Source: an uncultured Lachnospira sp. (GTDB lineage: Bacteria; Bacillota; Clostridia; Lachnospirales; Lachnospiraceae). Taken from it: a stretch of DNA of 43,501 nucleotides. Each line of letters starts with the position of its first letter. The first letter of the stretch is position 1. Below, piece after piece: positions 1 through 6,863 of this stretch. The DNA is taken from NCBI GenBank assembly GCA_934358235.1, contig CAKRKK010000001.1:1-43501 (forward strand), given 5' to 3'. Under the pieces are notes generated by a model. It had not been told where the DNA came from. It ran no database searches and worked only from the letters and a program-made list of their open reading frames with translations. The translations under genes and the position numbers were made by a program.

Positions 1-32
1 CTGATACAATCATCATTAATTACATATGCCAT
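1..32 (-). CDS. Ferredoxin, N-terminal fragment (partial, runs off window)
   Basis: Only the first ten codons are present on the minus strand. They read MAYVINDDCI and the next partial codon begins AG (Ser). This is the usual opening of clostridial 2[4Fe-4S] ferredoxins, where the Cys is the first cluster ligand. A GGAGGA ribosome site lies 8 nt upstream (plus-strand 41-46) and a TATAAT -10 box lies behind it. The role would be low-potential electron carriage in the cytoplasm. The rest lies outside the window, so the call rests on the start context and the short N-terminus only. Confidence 0.65.
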   Translation of the reverse strand, partial: MAYVINDDCI

Positions 33-65
33 AATAATATTCCTCCTTGGATTTATAGTATCAAC

Positions 66-94
66 ATTATACGATAACACATTAAAAAAAACAA
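66..94 (-). promoter_or_regulatory. Sigma-A-type promoter for the ferredoxin gene
   Basis: On the minus strand there is a perfect TATAAT (plus 66-71), a 17-nt spacer and a weak -35 TTGTTT (plus 89-94). It points towards the ferredoxin start at 32. The -10 and spacing are good and the -35 is poor. Confidence 0.5.
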
Positions 95-145
95 GGATAT
101 TGATGTATTCTTAATAGATTTTATGGAAATATTATTATATTGAGA

Positions 146-174
146 TTGACGTATGTTGAATCACGTAATATTAT
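146..174 (+). promoter_or_regulatory. Sigma-A-type promoter for the DUF1858 gene
   Basis: TTGACG (146-151), a 17-nt spacer and TATTAT (169-174). An 8-bp inverted repeat, ACGTATGT (149-156) and ACATACGT (180-187), brackets the -10 and could be an operator. The 1-316 stretch otherwise holds only the divergent ferredoxin start and a leader of about 135 nt with no recognised riboswitch. Confidence 0.6.
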
Positions 175-316
175 ATAAGACATACGTGCCGGATATCTTA
201 AAGTTATAATTGTGAGGTATCACATGCTTATTGTTGATAATATTTATTATTAGTAACAGGAGCGGACTTGATTATCAATAAATATCCGGATAAATAATAT
301 ATGGAGGATGTTAACT

Positions 317-523
317 ATGGCAAGAGTTACTAAGGACACTACTATTGGTGAAGTTATACAGATTGATGCTGGCGTAATTCCTATTCTTATGGGAGCTGGT
401 ATGCACTGCGTTGGATGCCCATCATCAGCAGGTGAAACATTAGAAGAAGCAGCAATGGTGCACGGAATTGACAGCGATATGCTTGTTGAGGAAATCCAGA
501 GCTATCTTCAGTCATTAGGCTAA
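317..523 (+). CDS. DUF1858 domain protein (CxxC redox-disulfide type)
   Basis: A 68-residue cytoplasmic protein that is essentially one DUF1858 domain (the 'hybrid-cluster protein-associated redox disulfide' family). The motif GMHCVGCP gives a CxxC pair in a loop after the first helices, and the rest is a short helical bundle. Family members are small and often lie near redox genes; here a ferredoxin start lies upstream in the opposite direction. I chose the ATG at 317 because GGAGG at 303-307 is then 9 nt away. The ATG at 308 abuts the Shine-Dalgarno site. The molecular role is not known; metal or thiol redox chemistry is inferred from the CxxC alone. Confidence 0.85.
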   Translation: MARVTKDTTIGEVIQIDAGVIPILMGAGMHCVGCPSSAGETLEEAAMVHGIDSDMLVEEIQSYLQSLG

Positions 524-581
524 TAAGCAATATAGCAGAGAGGTGTGGCAGACATCTCTTTGGTTTAGATTAATATTAATA

Positions 582-630
582 AAAGCAGAGGACTTTATAT
601 GAACAATAAACATATAAAGCCCTCTGCTTT
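582..630. terminator. Bidirectional rho-independent terminator
   Basis: A 20-bp stem (582-601 with 611-630, one G-T wobble) with a 9-nt loop. It is followed by T-rich DNA on the plus strand and has a matching T run when read on the minus strand. It lies between the convergent DUF1858 and mecA genes and serves both. Confidence 0.9.
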
Positions 631-646
631 TTATTATTAGATTGAA

Positions 647-1522
647 TTATAATGTTGCGGCTATTCTGATGGCATGTCTGCCTATTATCAGTCTGCCATG
701 TTCATTAAAGTAAGCGGCAGAATCCTCTGTAGAGGACTCTTTAGCAGCATATTCGGAAAGTATATTACATACTTTATTAAAGTTGACAGCCGAACAATTC
801 TCCTTTCTAAGGATAAGATAATATCTATCAGAGTCTGGCTTTTTGTATAGTGAATTAGAATCGTTGTATATAGGCGTTATAGCCTTTGCTGCATCGGTAA
901 AGTCCTCCATAGATGCAAATGAATATATTCTTGTTTTAATAGCTGTATCAGCTTTATCATCAGGGTGAACTTCTTTACTGGCAGGAGTATCACTATTTCC
1001 CTTATCTGATGCCTTAGTATTGCTGTTTAGGTATTCGCGGACCTTACTGAAAAGATTCATAAGATCTTCTCCAATAACACCGCCCTCTGAGGTAGTGTTA
1101 CTCTTATCTATATCAAGCTCGTCACCTGCAGTAGGTGGTACAGAGGAAGCTGAATATGCTGCTGGCTCGATACTATCCATATCCGGGTAGTCCTCATAGC
1201 TGTTGTAATAGTCATCCTCATATTCGTTGTCATCATCAGGTGAGAACTTAGAAAATCTTGTGTCAAGCTCTTCCGGATTCTCAACCTTAGTTACTATAAG
1301 TACAATACACTCGGCTGATATTGGAATAGCTTCAATCATCAAAGGAATATCTTCTGCTTCAAAGCCCACTTCATAAGAGGCCTGCTGCATCATATCCCTG
1401 AAAAGTTCCTTAGCTTTATCGCTGCCATACGCAAGTTCGCTTATCTTTAATTGTCTTGAAGCAAGGTCATCCTTGTTGAGAGTGCAACGTATCTGGTTTT
1501 CATTAACTCTTTCAATCTTCAT
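647..1522 (-). CDS. mecA: Adaptor protein MecA
   Basis: A 291-residue MecA-family adaptor that hands substrates to the ClpC/ClpP protease. The N-terminal substrate-binding part opens MKIERVNENQIRCTL and contains helix-rich GSDKAKELFRDMMQQA. A very acidic linker of Asp/Glu/Tyr residues follows (about residues 90-115) with a low-complexity Ser/Thr stretch. The C-terminal ClpC-binding domain ends the protein (YSFASMEDF onward). At 291 residues it is longer than the roughly 220 of B. subtilis MecA, mostly through the linker. The start is ATG at 1522, preceded by AAAGGAG; an upstream ATG at 1549 lacks such a site. It is monocistronic with its own promoter and a shared terminator. In Bacillus MecA controls competence; here the targets are unknown. 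Confidence 0.92.
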   Translation of the reverse strand: MKIERVNENQIRCTLNKDDLASRQLKISELAYGSDKAKELFRDMMQQASYEVGFEAEDIPLMIEAIPISAECIVLIVTKVENPEELDTRFSKFSPDDDNEYEDDYYNSYEDYPDMDSIEPAAYSASSVPPTAGDELDIDKSNTTSEGGVIGEDLMNLFSKVREYLNSNTKASDKGNSDTPASKEVHPDDKADTAIKTRIYSFASMEDFTDAAKAITPIYNDSNSLYKKPDSDRYYLILRKENCSAVNFNKVCNILSEYAAKESSTEDSAAYFNEHGRLIIGRHAIRIAATL

Positions 1523-1572
1523 AACAATCTCCTTTCCTGCGAAATGCATAGTTAATTCATATCTATGAAAAT

Positions 1573-1601
1573 ATAATACTCATTTTTCATACATATGTAA
1601 A
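1573..1601 (-). promoter_or_regulatory. Sigma-A-type promoter for mecA
   Basis: Read on the minus strand: TTTACA (plus 1596-1601), a 17-nt spacer and TATTAT (plus 1573-1578). Each hexamer matches consensus at five of six positions. It lies about 50 bp upstream of the mecA start. Confidence 0.6.
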
Positions 1602-1675
1602 GAAGCCAGATAGCTACTTGGAATAAAAAATGTGTAAATTTTATCAAATTTTGGCAAAAAATATAAAATTTAATA

Positions 1676-1704
1676 TTGATAATATATTTAATATATGCTA
1701 TAAA
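1676..1704 (+). promoter_or_regulatory. Probable promoter of the kinase operon
   Basis: TTGATA (1676-1681), a 17-nt spacer and TATAAA (1699-1704). Transcription would start near 1711, giving a leader of only about 25 nt before a strong GGAGGT ribosome site at 1735-1740. The surrounding DNA is very AT-rich, so chance matches are possible. Confidence 0.5.
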
Positions 1705-1742
1705 TTATATAGAGTGAATATGACTGAAGTAACTGGAGGTGA

Positions 1743-1838
1743 GAGAAAGAATTTAACGAAAAGTATGAAGTTATTAAAGAACTGGGAAGAACCAGTTATT
1801 CTGTTGTTTATCTGGTAAGGCACACAGTATTAGATGTA
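1743..1838 (+). other. Out-of-start kinase N-lobe segment (apparent frameshift)
   Basis: In the same frame as the downstream kinase ORF, codons 1743-1838 encode 32 residues including YEVIKELG and SVVYLVRH, which form the first strands and nucleotide loop of a protein kinase. A TGA at 1740-1742 closes the frame and no ATG, GTG or TTG occurs before 1839. The start signals lie in other frames: ATG 1720 (MTEVTGGERK) is one base off, and GGAGGT at 1735-1740 sits just before. Adding one A to the AAA at 1746-1748 would fuse ATG 1720 to the kinase. Removing one T from 1752-1754 would fuse GTG 1739 instead. It could be a mutation, a sequence error, or recoding; I cannot tell which. Confidence 0.7.
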
Positions 1839-3290
1839 TTGCGTGTAGCTAAAGTTATCAGTAAGGCTTCGGATGATAGTGGCCATATCATAAAAGAAGC
1901 CAGTCTAATTAAGAATCTTAAACATCCCCACATACCTATTATTTATGATATCTATGAAGATGATATAAGTATTTGCATTATAGAAGAATATATATCTGGT
2001 AAATCTTTGCGGAATTATGTACTTGATGAAAAACCAGTAAAGCTGAATCAGATATGTGATATAGGAATAAAGTTATGTAACATATTGGAGTATCTGCATA
2101 ACTATCAGGAAGGAATTATACATCTTGATATAAAGCCTGATAATATAATGATAGATAAAAATAATGATGTTAAACTCATAGATTTCGGAAATGCTTTATA
2201 TGGAAGCAGTATGCAGCATACAGGCAGGATAAGTCCAGGATATGCGGCACCAGAGCAGTATAAGTATAAGAAGCTTACATACAGGGCTGATATATATAGT
2301 GTGGGAATGGTACTTATGTTTATGGCAGATGCAAAAGGTCAGTATAGTAAGGATTATATGTGCAACAATATAAAAGCAGGTGACTTAAACAGAATCCGTC
2401 ATAACAGATTATACCCAATAATAAGAAAATGTACCCGTCATAATCCAGAGCAAAGATATAGCAATATAAAGACTCTGCGATATGAACTTGAAAAGCTTAA
2501 TCACAGGCTTGAAAAAAATAAATGTAAAAGCAGTAATAATCACTCATATGTTATAAAATTCCAAGGAACCAAAAGAGGAATCGGAGTTACGCATATAGTA
2601 CTTTGTATGGCATATCTTCTGGCAGATTATGGTATTAAGTGTCTTGTGACAGAGAATACAGATAATAAAGATATTTTAAAGGAAATGCTTAATGGCAGAA
2701 TGGATTCAGATGGATTGTTATGCTATCAGGGTGTGTGGTATGCAGCAGCCTGTCCAGTAGAATATGATAAGGACTTTAAAACAGATGTTATAATGCATAA
2801 AACAATGCATAAAACATCACCAGACAGCTTTAAGCTGCTGCTTATAGATGACGGCATAGGTGATGGATATAAAGGTGATGGATATAAAGCAGATGATAAT
2901 ATTATAAGCAGCTTTATAGGTTATGATTATGAAATAATTAATGTTATAGTTGCCGGTGGAAGGTACGGCATTGATAGTGAGTGCAGCATCATTAACAACG
3001 CTGGATATGACACCAGACTTATACTTAATCTTGTAGACAAGTGCCAGTTTTATGGCTATACGAATTATATCGCACCGAATAAAAGCTGTTATAGAATGCC
3101 ATGTGTATTTAACTGGCATGAACGTAATGAAGAGCTTATGCGTGAACTTGGGAATATTATACAGGATAATATGCCGGATATATGGGAATATATAATAACA
3201 AAGAATAAGAAGGATAGATATTGCTTATTATATGAAAAAATGCATTTTATCCTGTATAAAAGCTTTAAATATCTCAGGAAGAGAAGCTAA
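1839..3290 (+). CDS. Ser/Thr protein kinase fused to a degenerate ParA/MinD-like domain
   Basis: Numbered from the TTG at 1839 (483 residues). The kinase part keeps the VAK lysine K5, the helix-C Glu E20, catalytic loop HLDIKPDN (D97, K99, N102), DFG D115 and APE at 137-139. It is therefore a Hanks-type kinase with an active-site set that looks competent. From about residue 235 a second domain resembles deviant-Walker ParA/MinD ATPases. Its loop GTKRGIGVTH (243-252) keeps the signature Lys but has Val where the catalytic P-loop Lys should be, so ATP hydrolysis is doubtful. There is no membrane segment and no PASTA repeat. The glycine loop is encoded upstream at 1743-1838 but lacks a start codon in frame, so the TTG start would give a kinase missing its first strands. 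The gene is followed within 20 nt by another MinD-like gene, probably as one operon. The cellular role is unknown. Confidence 0.75.
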   Translation: MRVAKVISKASDDSGHIIKEASLIKNLKHPHIPIIYDIYEDDISICIIEEYISGKSLRNYVLDEKPVKLNQICDIGIKLCNILEYLHNYQEGIIHLDIKPDNIMIDKNNDVKLIDFGNALYGSSMQHTGRISPGYAAPEQYKYKKLTYRADIYSVGMVLMFMADAKGQYSKDYMCNNIKAGDLNRIRHNRLYPIIRKCTRHNPEQRYSNIKTLRYELEKLNHRLEKNKCKSSNNHSYVIKFQGTKRGIGVTHIVLCMAYLLADYGIKCLVTENTDNKDILKEMLNGRMDSDGLLCYQGVWYAAACPVEYDKDFKTDVIMHKTMHKTSPDSFKLLLIDDGIGDGYKGDGYKADDNIISSFIGYDYEIINVIVAGGRYGIDSECSIINNAGYDTRLILNLVDKCQFYGYTNYIAPNKSCYRMPCVFNWHERNEELMRELGNIIQDNMPDIWEYIITKNKKDRYCLLYEKMHFILYKSFKYLRKRS

Positions 3291-3309
3291 AGGGATGGAG
3301 CCACAGATG

Positions 3310-4020
3310 GTAAAACGGTTAAAAAGTAACAAATTATATGGAATCATACTGCGCGCAGCCAACAGAAAACAGCTACGGAATATATACAGGGAATACAATT
3401 CCTCCAAAGCATTTGCAGCAATCAGAATGATAGGTGTTGCAGGACTGTGTGATGGAGCTGGAACAACGCAGCTATGTATAACGCTTGCAACACTTATGGG
3501 CAGAGTGCTAAAAAGAAGCACAGCAGTAATAGGTGATGAAGGTACTTATAGCAGAATGCTAAGCCAGCTTCCGCAGGCAAGGGCAGTAAAGCATAAGGGA
3601 ATAGGCACGAGGCATGCCTTCTGCGTAGATGGAATAGACTATTATTGTGGTATGCAGGAGGATTATACAGGGGTATTAAGACAGAAATATGATGTTGTTA
3701 TACAGGATATAAGCCTTAGTCATTCTGAGGATACACTTGCAAGAACAACTGCCAGACTGTCAGCCTGCGATATCAAAATACTTACAGGCTCAATGCTGCC
3801 ATGGAAATCAAAGGAATGTGAGAAAAAACTGGAAAGAATAGGACACTTTCTGGATATAAGAGGATTAAATATGGTTACATTGACAATGTGCGGCAGTGAG
3901 GACATAAAAATTGTTGAAAAACTAGGCGTCAGGGTTATTCCGATGCCATTTGAAAGAAATCCGTTTGCTATAAGTGGTGCGAATCTGTTGGCATTTATGG
4001 AAATTCTTAAGATAAAGTAA
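3310..4020 (+). CDS. MinD/ParA-like P-loop protein with degenerate Walker A
   Basis: A 236-residue protein with the alternating strand-helix pattern of MinD/ParA/TadZ proteins. The Walker A position reads GLCDGAGTTQ (45-54), where both the signature Lys and the catalytic Lys of KGGxGKT are replaced (Cys47, Thr52). Later strands match the family pattern (KYDVVIQDIS, and a helix ending GVRVIPMPFERNPF). The ATG at 3310 has GGAG six nt upstream. Alternatives are ATG 3295 (no spacing to its purine run) and ATG 3232, which would overlap the kinase gene by 59 nt. It lies just downstream of a kinase carrying a similar degenerate domain, so the two may form one complex. Atypical relatives such as TadZ/CpaE act in localising Flp-pilus machinery, but no pilus genes are visible here. 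Confidence 0.6.
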   Translation, partial: VKRLKSNKLYGIILRAANRKQLRNIYREYNSSKAFAAIRMIGVAGLCDGAGTTQLCITLATLMGRVLKRSTAVIGDEGTYSRMLSQLPQARAVKHKGIGTRHAFCVDGIDYYCGMQEDYTGVLRQKYDVVIQDISLSHSEDTLARTTARLSACDIKILTGSMLPWKSKECEKKLERIGHFLDIRGLNMVTLTMCGSEDIKIVEKLGVRVIPMPFERNPFAISGANLLAFMEILKIK

Positions 4021-4070
4021 AATTATGAAGCATTTAGACTGACTTAACTCTATGTTGAAGCTTTCAGGAT

Positions 4071-4222
4071 CTAAAGGGGGGAAAGGCTGGCAGTAAACAC
4101 AGTATTAACCCCCGATTATAATATCACATAAAGCGGTCCCTCCGCTTACATAACTGCGGTTAATGAAAGAATGCTATCTGGCAGCGCCGGGATATAAGAG
4201 CAATTATTATATTAACCGCAGA
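4071..4222 (+). ncRNA. Unassigned structured intergenic region (candidate leader RNA)
   Basis: This gap before the GH18 gene holds three potential stems. A run of Gs at 4076-4081 pairs with CCCCC at 4109-4113. AAGCGG (4131-4136) pairs with CCGCTT (4142-4147) over a 5-nt loop. An 11-bp perfect stem, CTGCGGTTAAT (4154-4164) with ATTAACCGCAG (4211-4221), encloses 46 nt. CTGGCAG occurs twice (4087-4093, 4179-4184 region). It is richer in G+C than its flanks. There is no T run, so it is not a simple terminator. I could not match it to c-di-AMP (ydaO), c-di-GMP, T-box, SAM or guanidine motifs. Confidence 0.35.
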
Positions 4223-4309
4223 ATATATTTATAATGTCAAAGAAGAAGTTTTGTGCTAAGATAATAAAAGCTTTAAGAAGGTTAGTACAAAATGAATGGA
4301 GACATATAT

Positions 4310-6004
4310 ATGAAAAAAAGGACAGGAATAAAAATAGGACCGGGAATTATAGGCATAGCTGCAGCAGTTATTCTTCTCATGATTGTGGCAGGAGCAGTAT
4401 TTATAAGAAAGTATTCACCATCAAAGGATATGATGAGCGGATATGAGTATTTCAATGTTGATAAGACATCGGATAGTGCTCTTGTTATAATCGATGGAAC
4501 AAGATATGAAAACACAGGTAAAAGGATAGATGGAAACTGGTATCTTCCGGTTGAATTCGTTTCAGATAATATAAATATAAGATTTTATGATGATGCTGAA
4601 AGTGGTGCGGTGCTTTACACAAATGCTTCAAAGACGTATAGGTTTATGCCGGGCGAAAGCTATTATACAGACGATGAAGGAAATAGTTATAAGACAGAAT
4701 ACCCTGTTACAGCTAATATTGGAGACGGTACTTATGTGTTATGGGAGTTCGTGGCACAGTATACGAATTGCACATATGCATATGGAAATGAGCCTGAAAG
4801 AATCTGTATACATAATATAGCAGGAGAGGAAAAGGTTGTAACAGCTAACAGGGACTTATATGTAAGGTATCGTGGCGGAATAAAAAGCGATGTGCTTGAA
4901 AAACAAAAAAAGGGCAGCAGGCTATATTATGTTGAGGATCTGGAAGACTGGATAAAGGTGTCAACGAGTACAGGTTATACAGGTTATGTAAGAAGTTCTG
5001 ATGTATCAGAGATGTATATAGATGTTCCAGAGGATACTTATATTGACAATTATTCCAGAATGTTACAAGATAAGAAGATACAGCTTGGATGGTTCCAGGT
5101 AGGTGGCACTTCTGGGAATAATAATGCCGCAGCACTTGTAAGCCAGACAACCATTAATGTTATTTCACCAACCTGGTACAGCATAAGCTCCTCACAGGGA
5201 CAGGTATCAAGCTATGCACAGAGCTCCTGGGTGAACGATATGCATAATAGAGGAATAGACGTATGGCCTCTTATCAATGATTTTGATAAGAATATTGATT
5301 ATAAAGAGCTGTATTCATCAGCAAGCAGCAGAAGGACACTTATCAAACGGCTTGTAAATGATGCTGTTTCTTATGGCTATGATGGACTTAACCTTGATAT
5401 GGAGAATGTCAGAAAAGAATATGCAAAGGATTTTCTCCAGTTTGTAAGGGAGCTTTCGGTAGAGTGCCATAAGAATAATATTGTATTATCAACAGATAAT
5501 TACAAGCCTGAGGCATATAATAAGTTCTATAATTTAAAGGAACAGTCAGCTTATGTGGATTATGTCGTAATTATGGCTTATGATGAGCATTATGCAGGCT
5601 CTGAGGCAGGCTCAGTTGCTTCACTTCCATTTGTAAGAGAGGCTGTAAGCGATACGGTATCATTAGTTCCGTCAGAGCAGGTTATAGTAGGAATTCCATT
5701 TTATACAAGAATATGGACTATATCAGGTTCTGATACTACAAGTCAGGCGGTTGGCATGCAGGATGCCCTGAATGAATTAAACGCGGACAAACAGACAGCA
5801 CCATGGAATGAAGAGGCTGGCCAGTATGTATGCTCCTATGAAAAGAACGGTGCTACCAGAAAAATATGGTTTGAAGAGGATAAGTCGATAGAAGCAAAGC
5901 TTAAGGTAATAGCTGAGTATGATACCGCTGGTGTAGCAGCGTGGAAGCTTGGACTTGAAAAGTCTTCTGTGTGGAATGTTATAAACAGGTATGTAAATGA
6001 ATGA
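4310..6004 (+). CDS. Membrane-anchored SH3 / glycoside hydrolase 18 protein (YaaH/SleL-like)
   Basis: A 564-residue protein with one N-terminal membrane segment (about residues 5-25). A copper-amine-oxidase-N-like domain follows (about 40-165), then an SH3b domain (about 170-230, ending TGYTGYVRSSDV), then a C-terminal GH18 barrel (about 260-560). The GH18 signature reads DGLNLDME, with D358, D363 and the catalytic acid E365; the Asn in place of a middle Asp is usual in the spore-cortex N-acetylglucosaminidase branch (YaaH/SleL). The likely role is cleavage of peptidoglycan outside the membrane, perhaps in spore or envelope maturation. The start at 4310 is supported by GGAG at 4298-4301; the ATG at 4292 has no site. 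It precedes cwlD, another wall hydrolase. Confidence 0.85.
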   Translation: MKKRTGIKIGPGIIGIAAAVILLMIVAGAVFIRKYSPSKDMMSGYEYFNVDKTSDSALVIIDGTRYENTGKRIDGNWYLPVEFVSDNINIRFYDDAESGAVLYTNASKTYRFMPGESYYTDDEGNSYKTEYPVTANIGDGTYVLWEFVAQYTNCTYAYGNEPERICIHNIAGEEKVVTANRDLYVRYRGGIKSDVLEKQKKGSRLYYVEDLEDWIKVSTSTGYTGYVRSSDVSEMYIDVPEDTYIDNYSRMLQDKKIQLGWFQVGGTSGNNNAAALVSQTTINVISPTWYSISSSQGQVSSYAQSSWVNDMHNRGIDVWPLINDFDKNIDYKELYSSASSRRTLIKRLVNDAVSYGYDGLNLDMENVRKEYAKDFLQFVRELSVECHKNNIVLSTDNYKPEAYNKFYNLKEQSAYVDYVVIMAYDEHYAGSEAGSVASLPFVREAVSDTVSLVPSEQVIVGIPFYTRIWTISGSDTTSQAVGMQDALNELNADKQTAPWNEEAGQYVCSYEKNGATRKIWFEEDKSIEAKLKVIAEYDTAGVAAWKLGLEKSSVWNVINRYVNE

Positions 6005-6032
6005 TGTCAATGAATTATGTAAATGAATGATG
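5991..6032 (+). repeat. 16-bp direct repeat at the GH18 gene end
   Basis: ATGTAAATGAATGATG occurs at 5991-6006 and 6017-6032, the first copy spanning the stop codon. More ATGAATGATGGAATGA-like units follow to 6050. This looks like a small slippage duplication, and it leaves the upstream stop intact. Confidence 0.6.
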
Positions 6033-6047
6033 GAATGAAATGATGGA

Positions 6048-6073
6048 ATAAATAATGTAGACTGGCATACAAT
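6048..6073 (+). promoter_or_regulatory. Sigma-E-like promoter before cwlD
   Basis: CATACAAT at 6066-6073 is an exact match to the B. subtilis sigma-E -10 consensus CATACANT. An ATA core for the -35 lies at 6048-6050 with 15 nt between, one less than the usual 16-18. cwlD is a known mother-cell sporulation gene in Bacillus, which agrees. Confidence 0.5.
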
Positions 6074-6100
6074 TTAAGTAAAAAAAGGTATAAGCAGCTT

Positions 6101-6838
6101 ATGCGTTTCAGAATAAAAGTACTTATAATATCGTTATGTGCGTTAGCAGTAATTCTTACAGTTTATATATTACAGCCTGAGGGAGACGAAAAAAGCAATA
6201 TAAAAAGTCAAATGGATATTGTGGATGTAGAAGATATTAATATATCTGATAAGGTTGTTGCAATAGATAGTGGTCATGGAGGAATTGATCCTGGTAAAAT
6301 AGGTGTTGGTGGAATATATGAGAAGGATATCAATCTATCGATAGCATTGAAATTAAAAAAATTACTTGAACAGTCCGGTATAACTGTTATAATGACAAGG
6401 TCGGATGATAATGGTTTATACGATGATGGTGATACTAATAAAAAAGCAGCAGATATGAAACGCAGGTGCGCAATCATAAATGAAGGCAATGCAGCGGCTG
6501 CTGTCAGCATACATCAGAACAGCTATGTATCGCCAGAATCAAAGGGAGCACAGGTGTTTTATTATAAATCCTCCAAGGAAGCGAGGAAGCTGGCTGGTAT
6601 AATTCAGAAGAATATGTTAAGGGAGGTCGATCCTGATAACAAGCGTGTTGAAAAAGCTGATTCGACATATTATATGCTGCTTCATACAAGTGTTCCTACG
6701 GTAATAGTCGAGTGTGGCTTTTTATCTAATCCGGATGAAGCATTAAGCCTGAAAAGTGATGCATACCAGCAGAAGGTGGCATATGGTATATATTGTGGAT
6801 TGACAGAGTATCTGACAGATAATAATGAACAGAAGTAA
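6101..6838 (+). CDS. cwlD: N-acetylmuramoyl-L-alanine amidase CwlD (spore cortex)
   Basis: A 245-residue Amidase_3 enzyme with an N-terminal membrane segment (residues 5-23). The zinc-site residues are present: H59 in DSGHGG, E74 in YEKDIN and H138 in SIHQNS; the catalytic Glu E204 is in VECGFLSN. CwlD removes peptide side chains from muramic acid, the first step in making muramic-delta-lactam in the spore cortex. Length and single-domain layout match CwlD better than larger vegetative amidases. ATG 6101 follows an AAAAAAGG tract. It lies downstream of a GH18 hydrolase but has its own sigma-E-like promoter. Confidence 0.85.
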   Translation: MRFRIKVLIISLCALAVILTVYILQPEGDEKSNIKSQMDIVDVEDINISDKVVAIDSGHGGIDPGKIGVGGIYEKDINLSIALKLKKLLEQSGITVIMTRSDDNGLYDDGDTNKKAADMKRRCAIINEGNAAAAVSIHQNSYVSPESKGAQVFYYKSSKEARKLAGIIQKNMLREVDPDNKRVEKADSTYYMLLHTSVPTVIVECGFLSNPDEALSLKSDAYQQKVAYGIYCGLTEYLTDNNEQK

Positions 6839-6863
6839 ATAGATAAAAGAGGTGTAAGTAACA

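Noticed and set aside
1743..1770. Programmed -1 frameshift site in the kinase
   Set aside because: The best heptamer (GAATTTA at 1749-1755) does not fit the X XXY YYZ rule well and no stimulatory stem is evident, so recoding is not claimed.
1630..1818. 62-codon ORF ahead of the kinase as an independent gene
   Set aside because: The stretch after 1743 overlaps the kinase N-lobe in another frame and the first part is AT-rich promoter DNA; only its ATG at 1720 may matter as a start.
4071..4222. c-di-AMP (ydaO) riboswitch before the wall-hydrolase gene
   Set aside because: The gene type fits, but conserved blocks such as the CAGCTAAC segment near the 3' end are missing.
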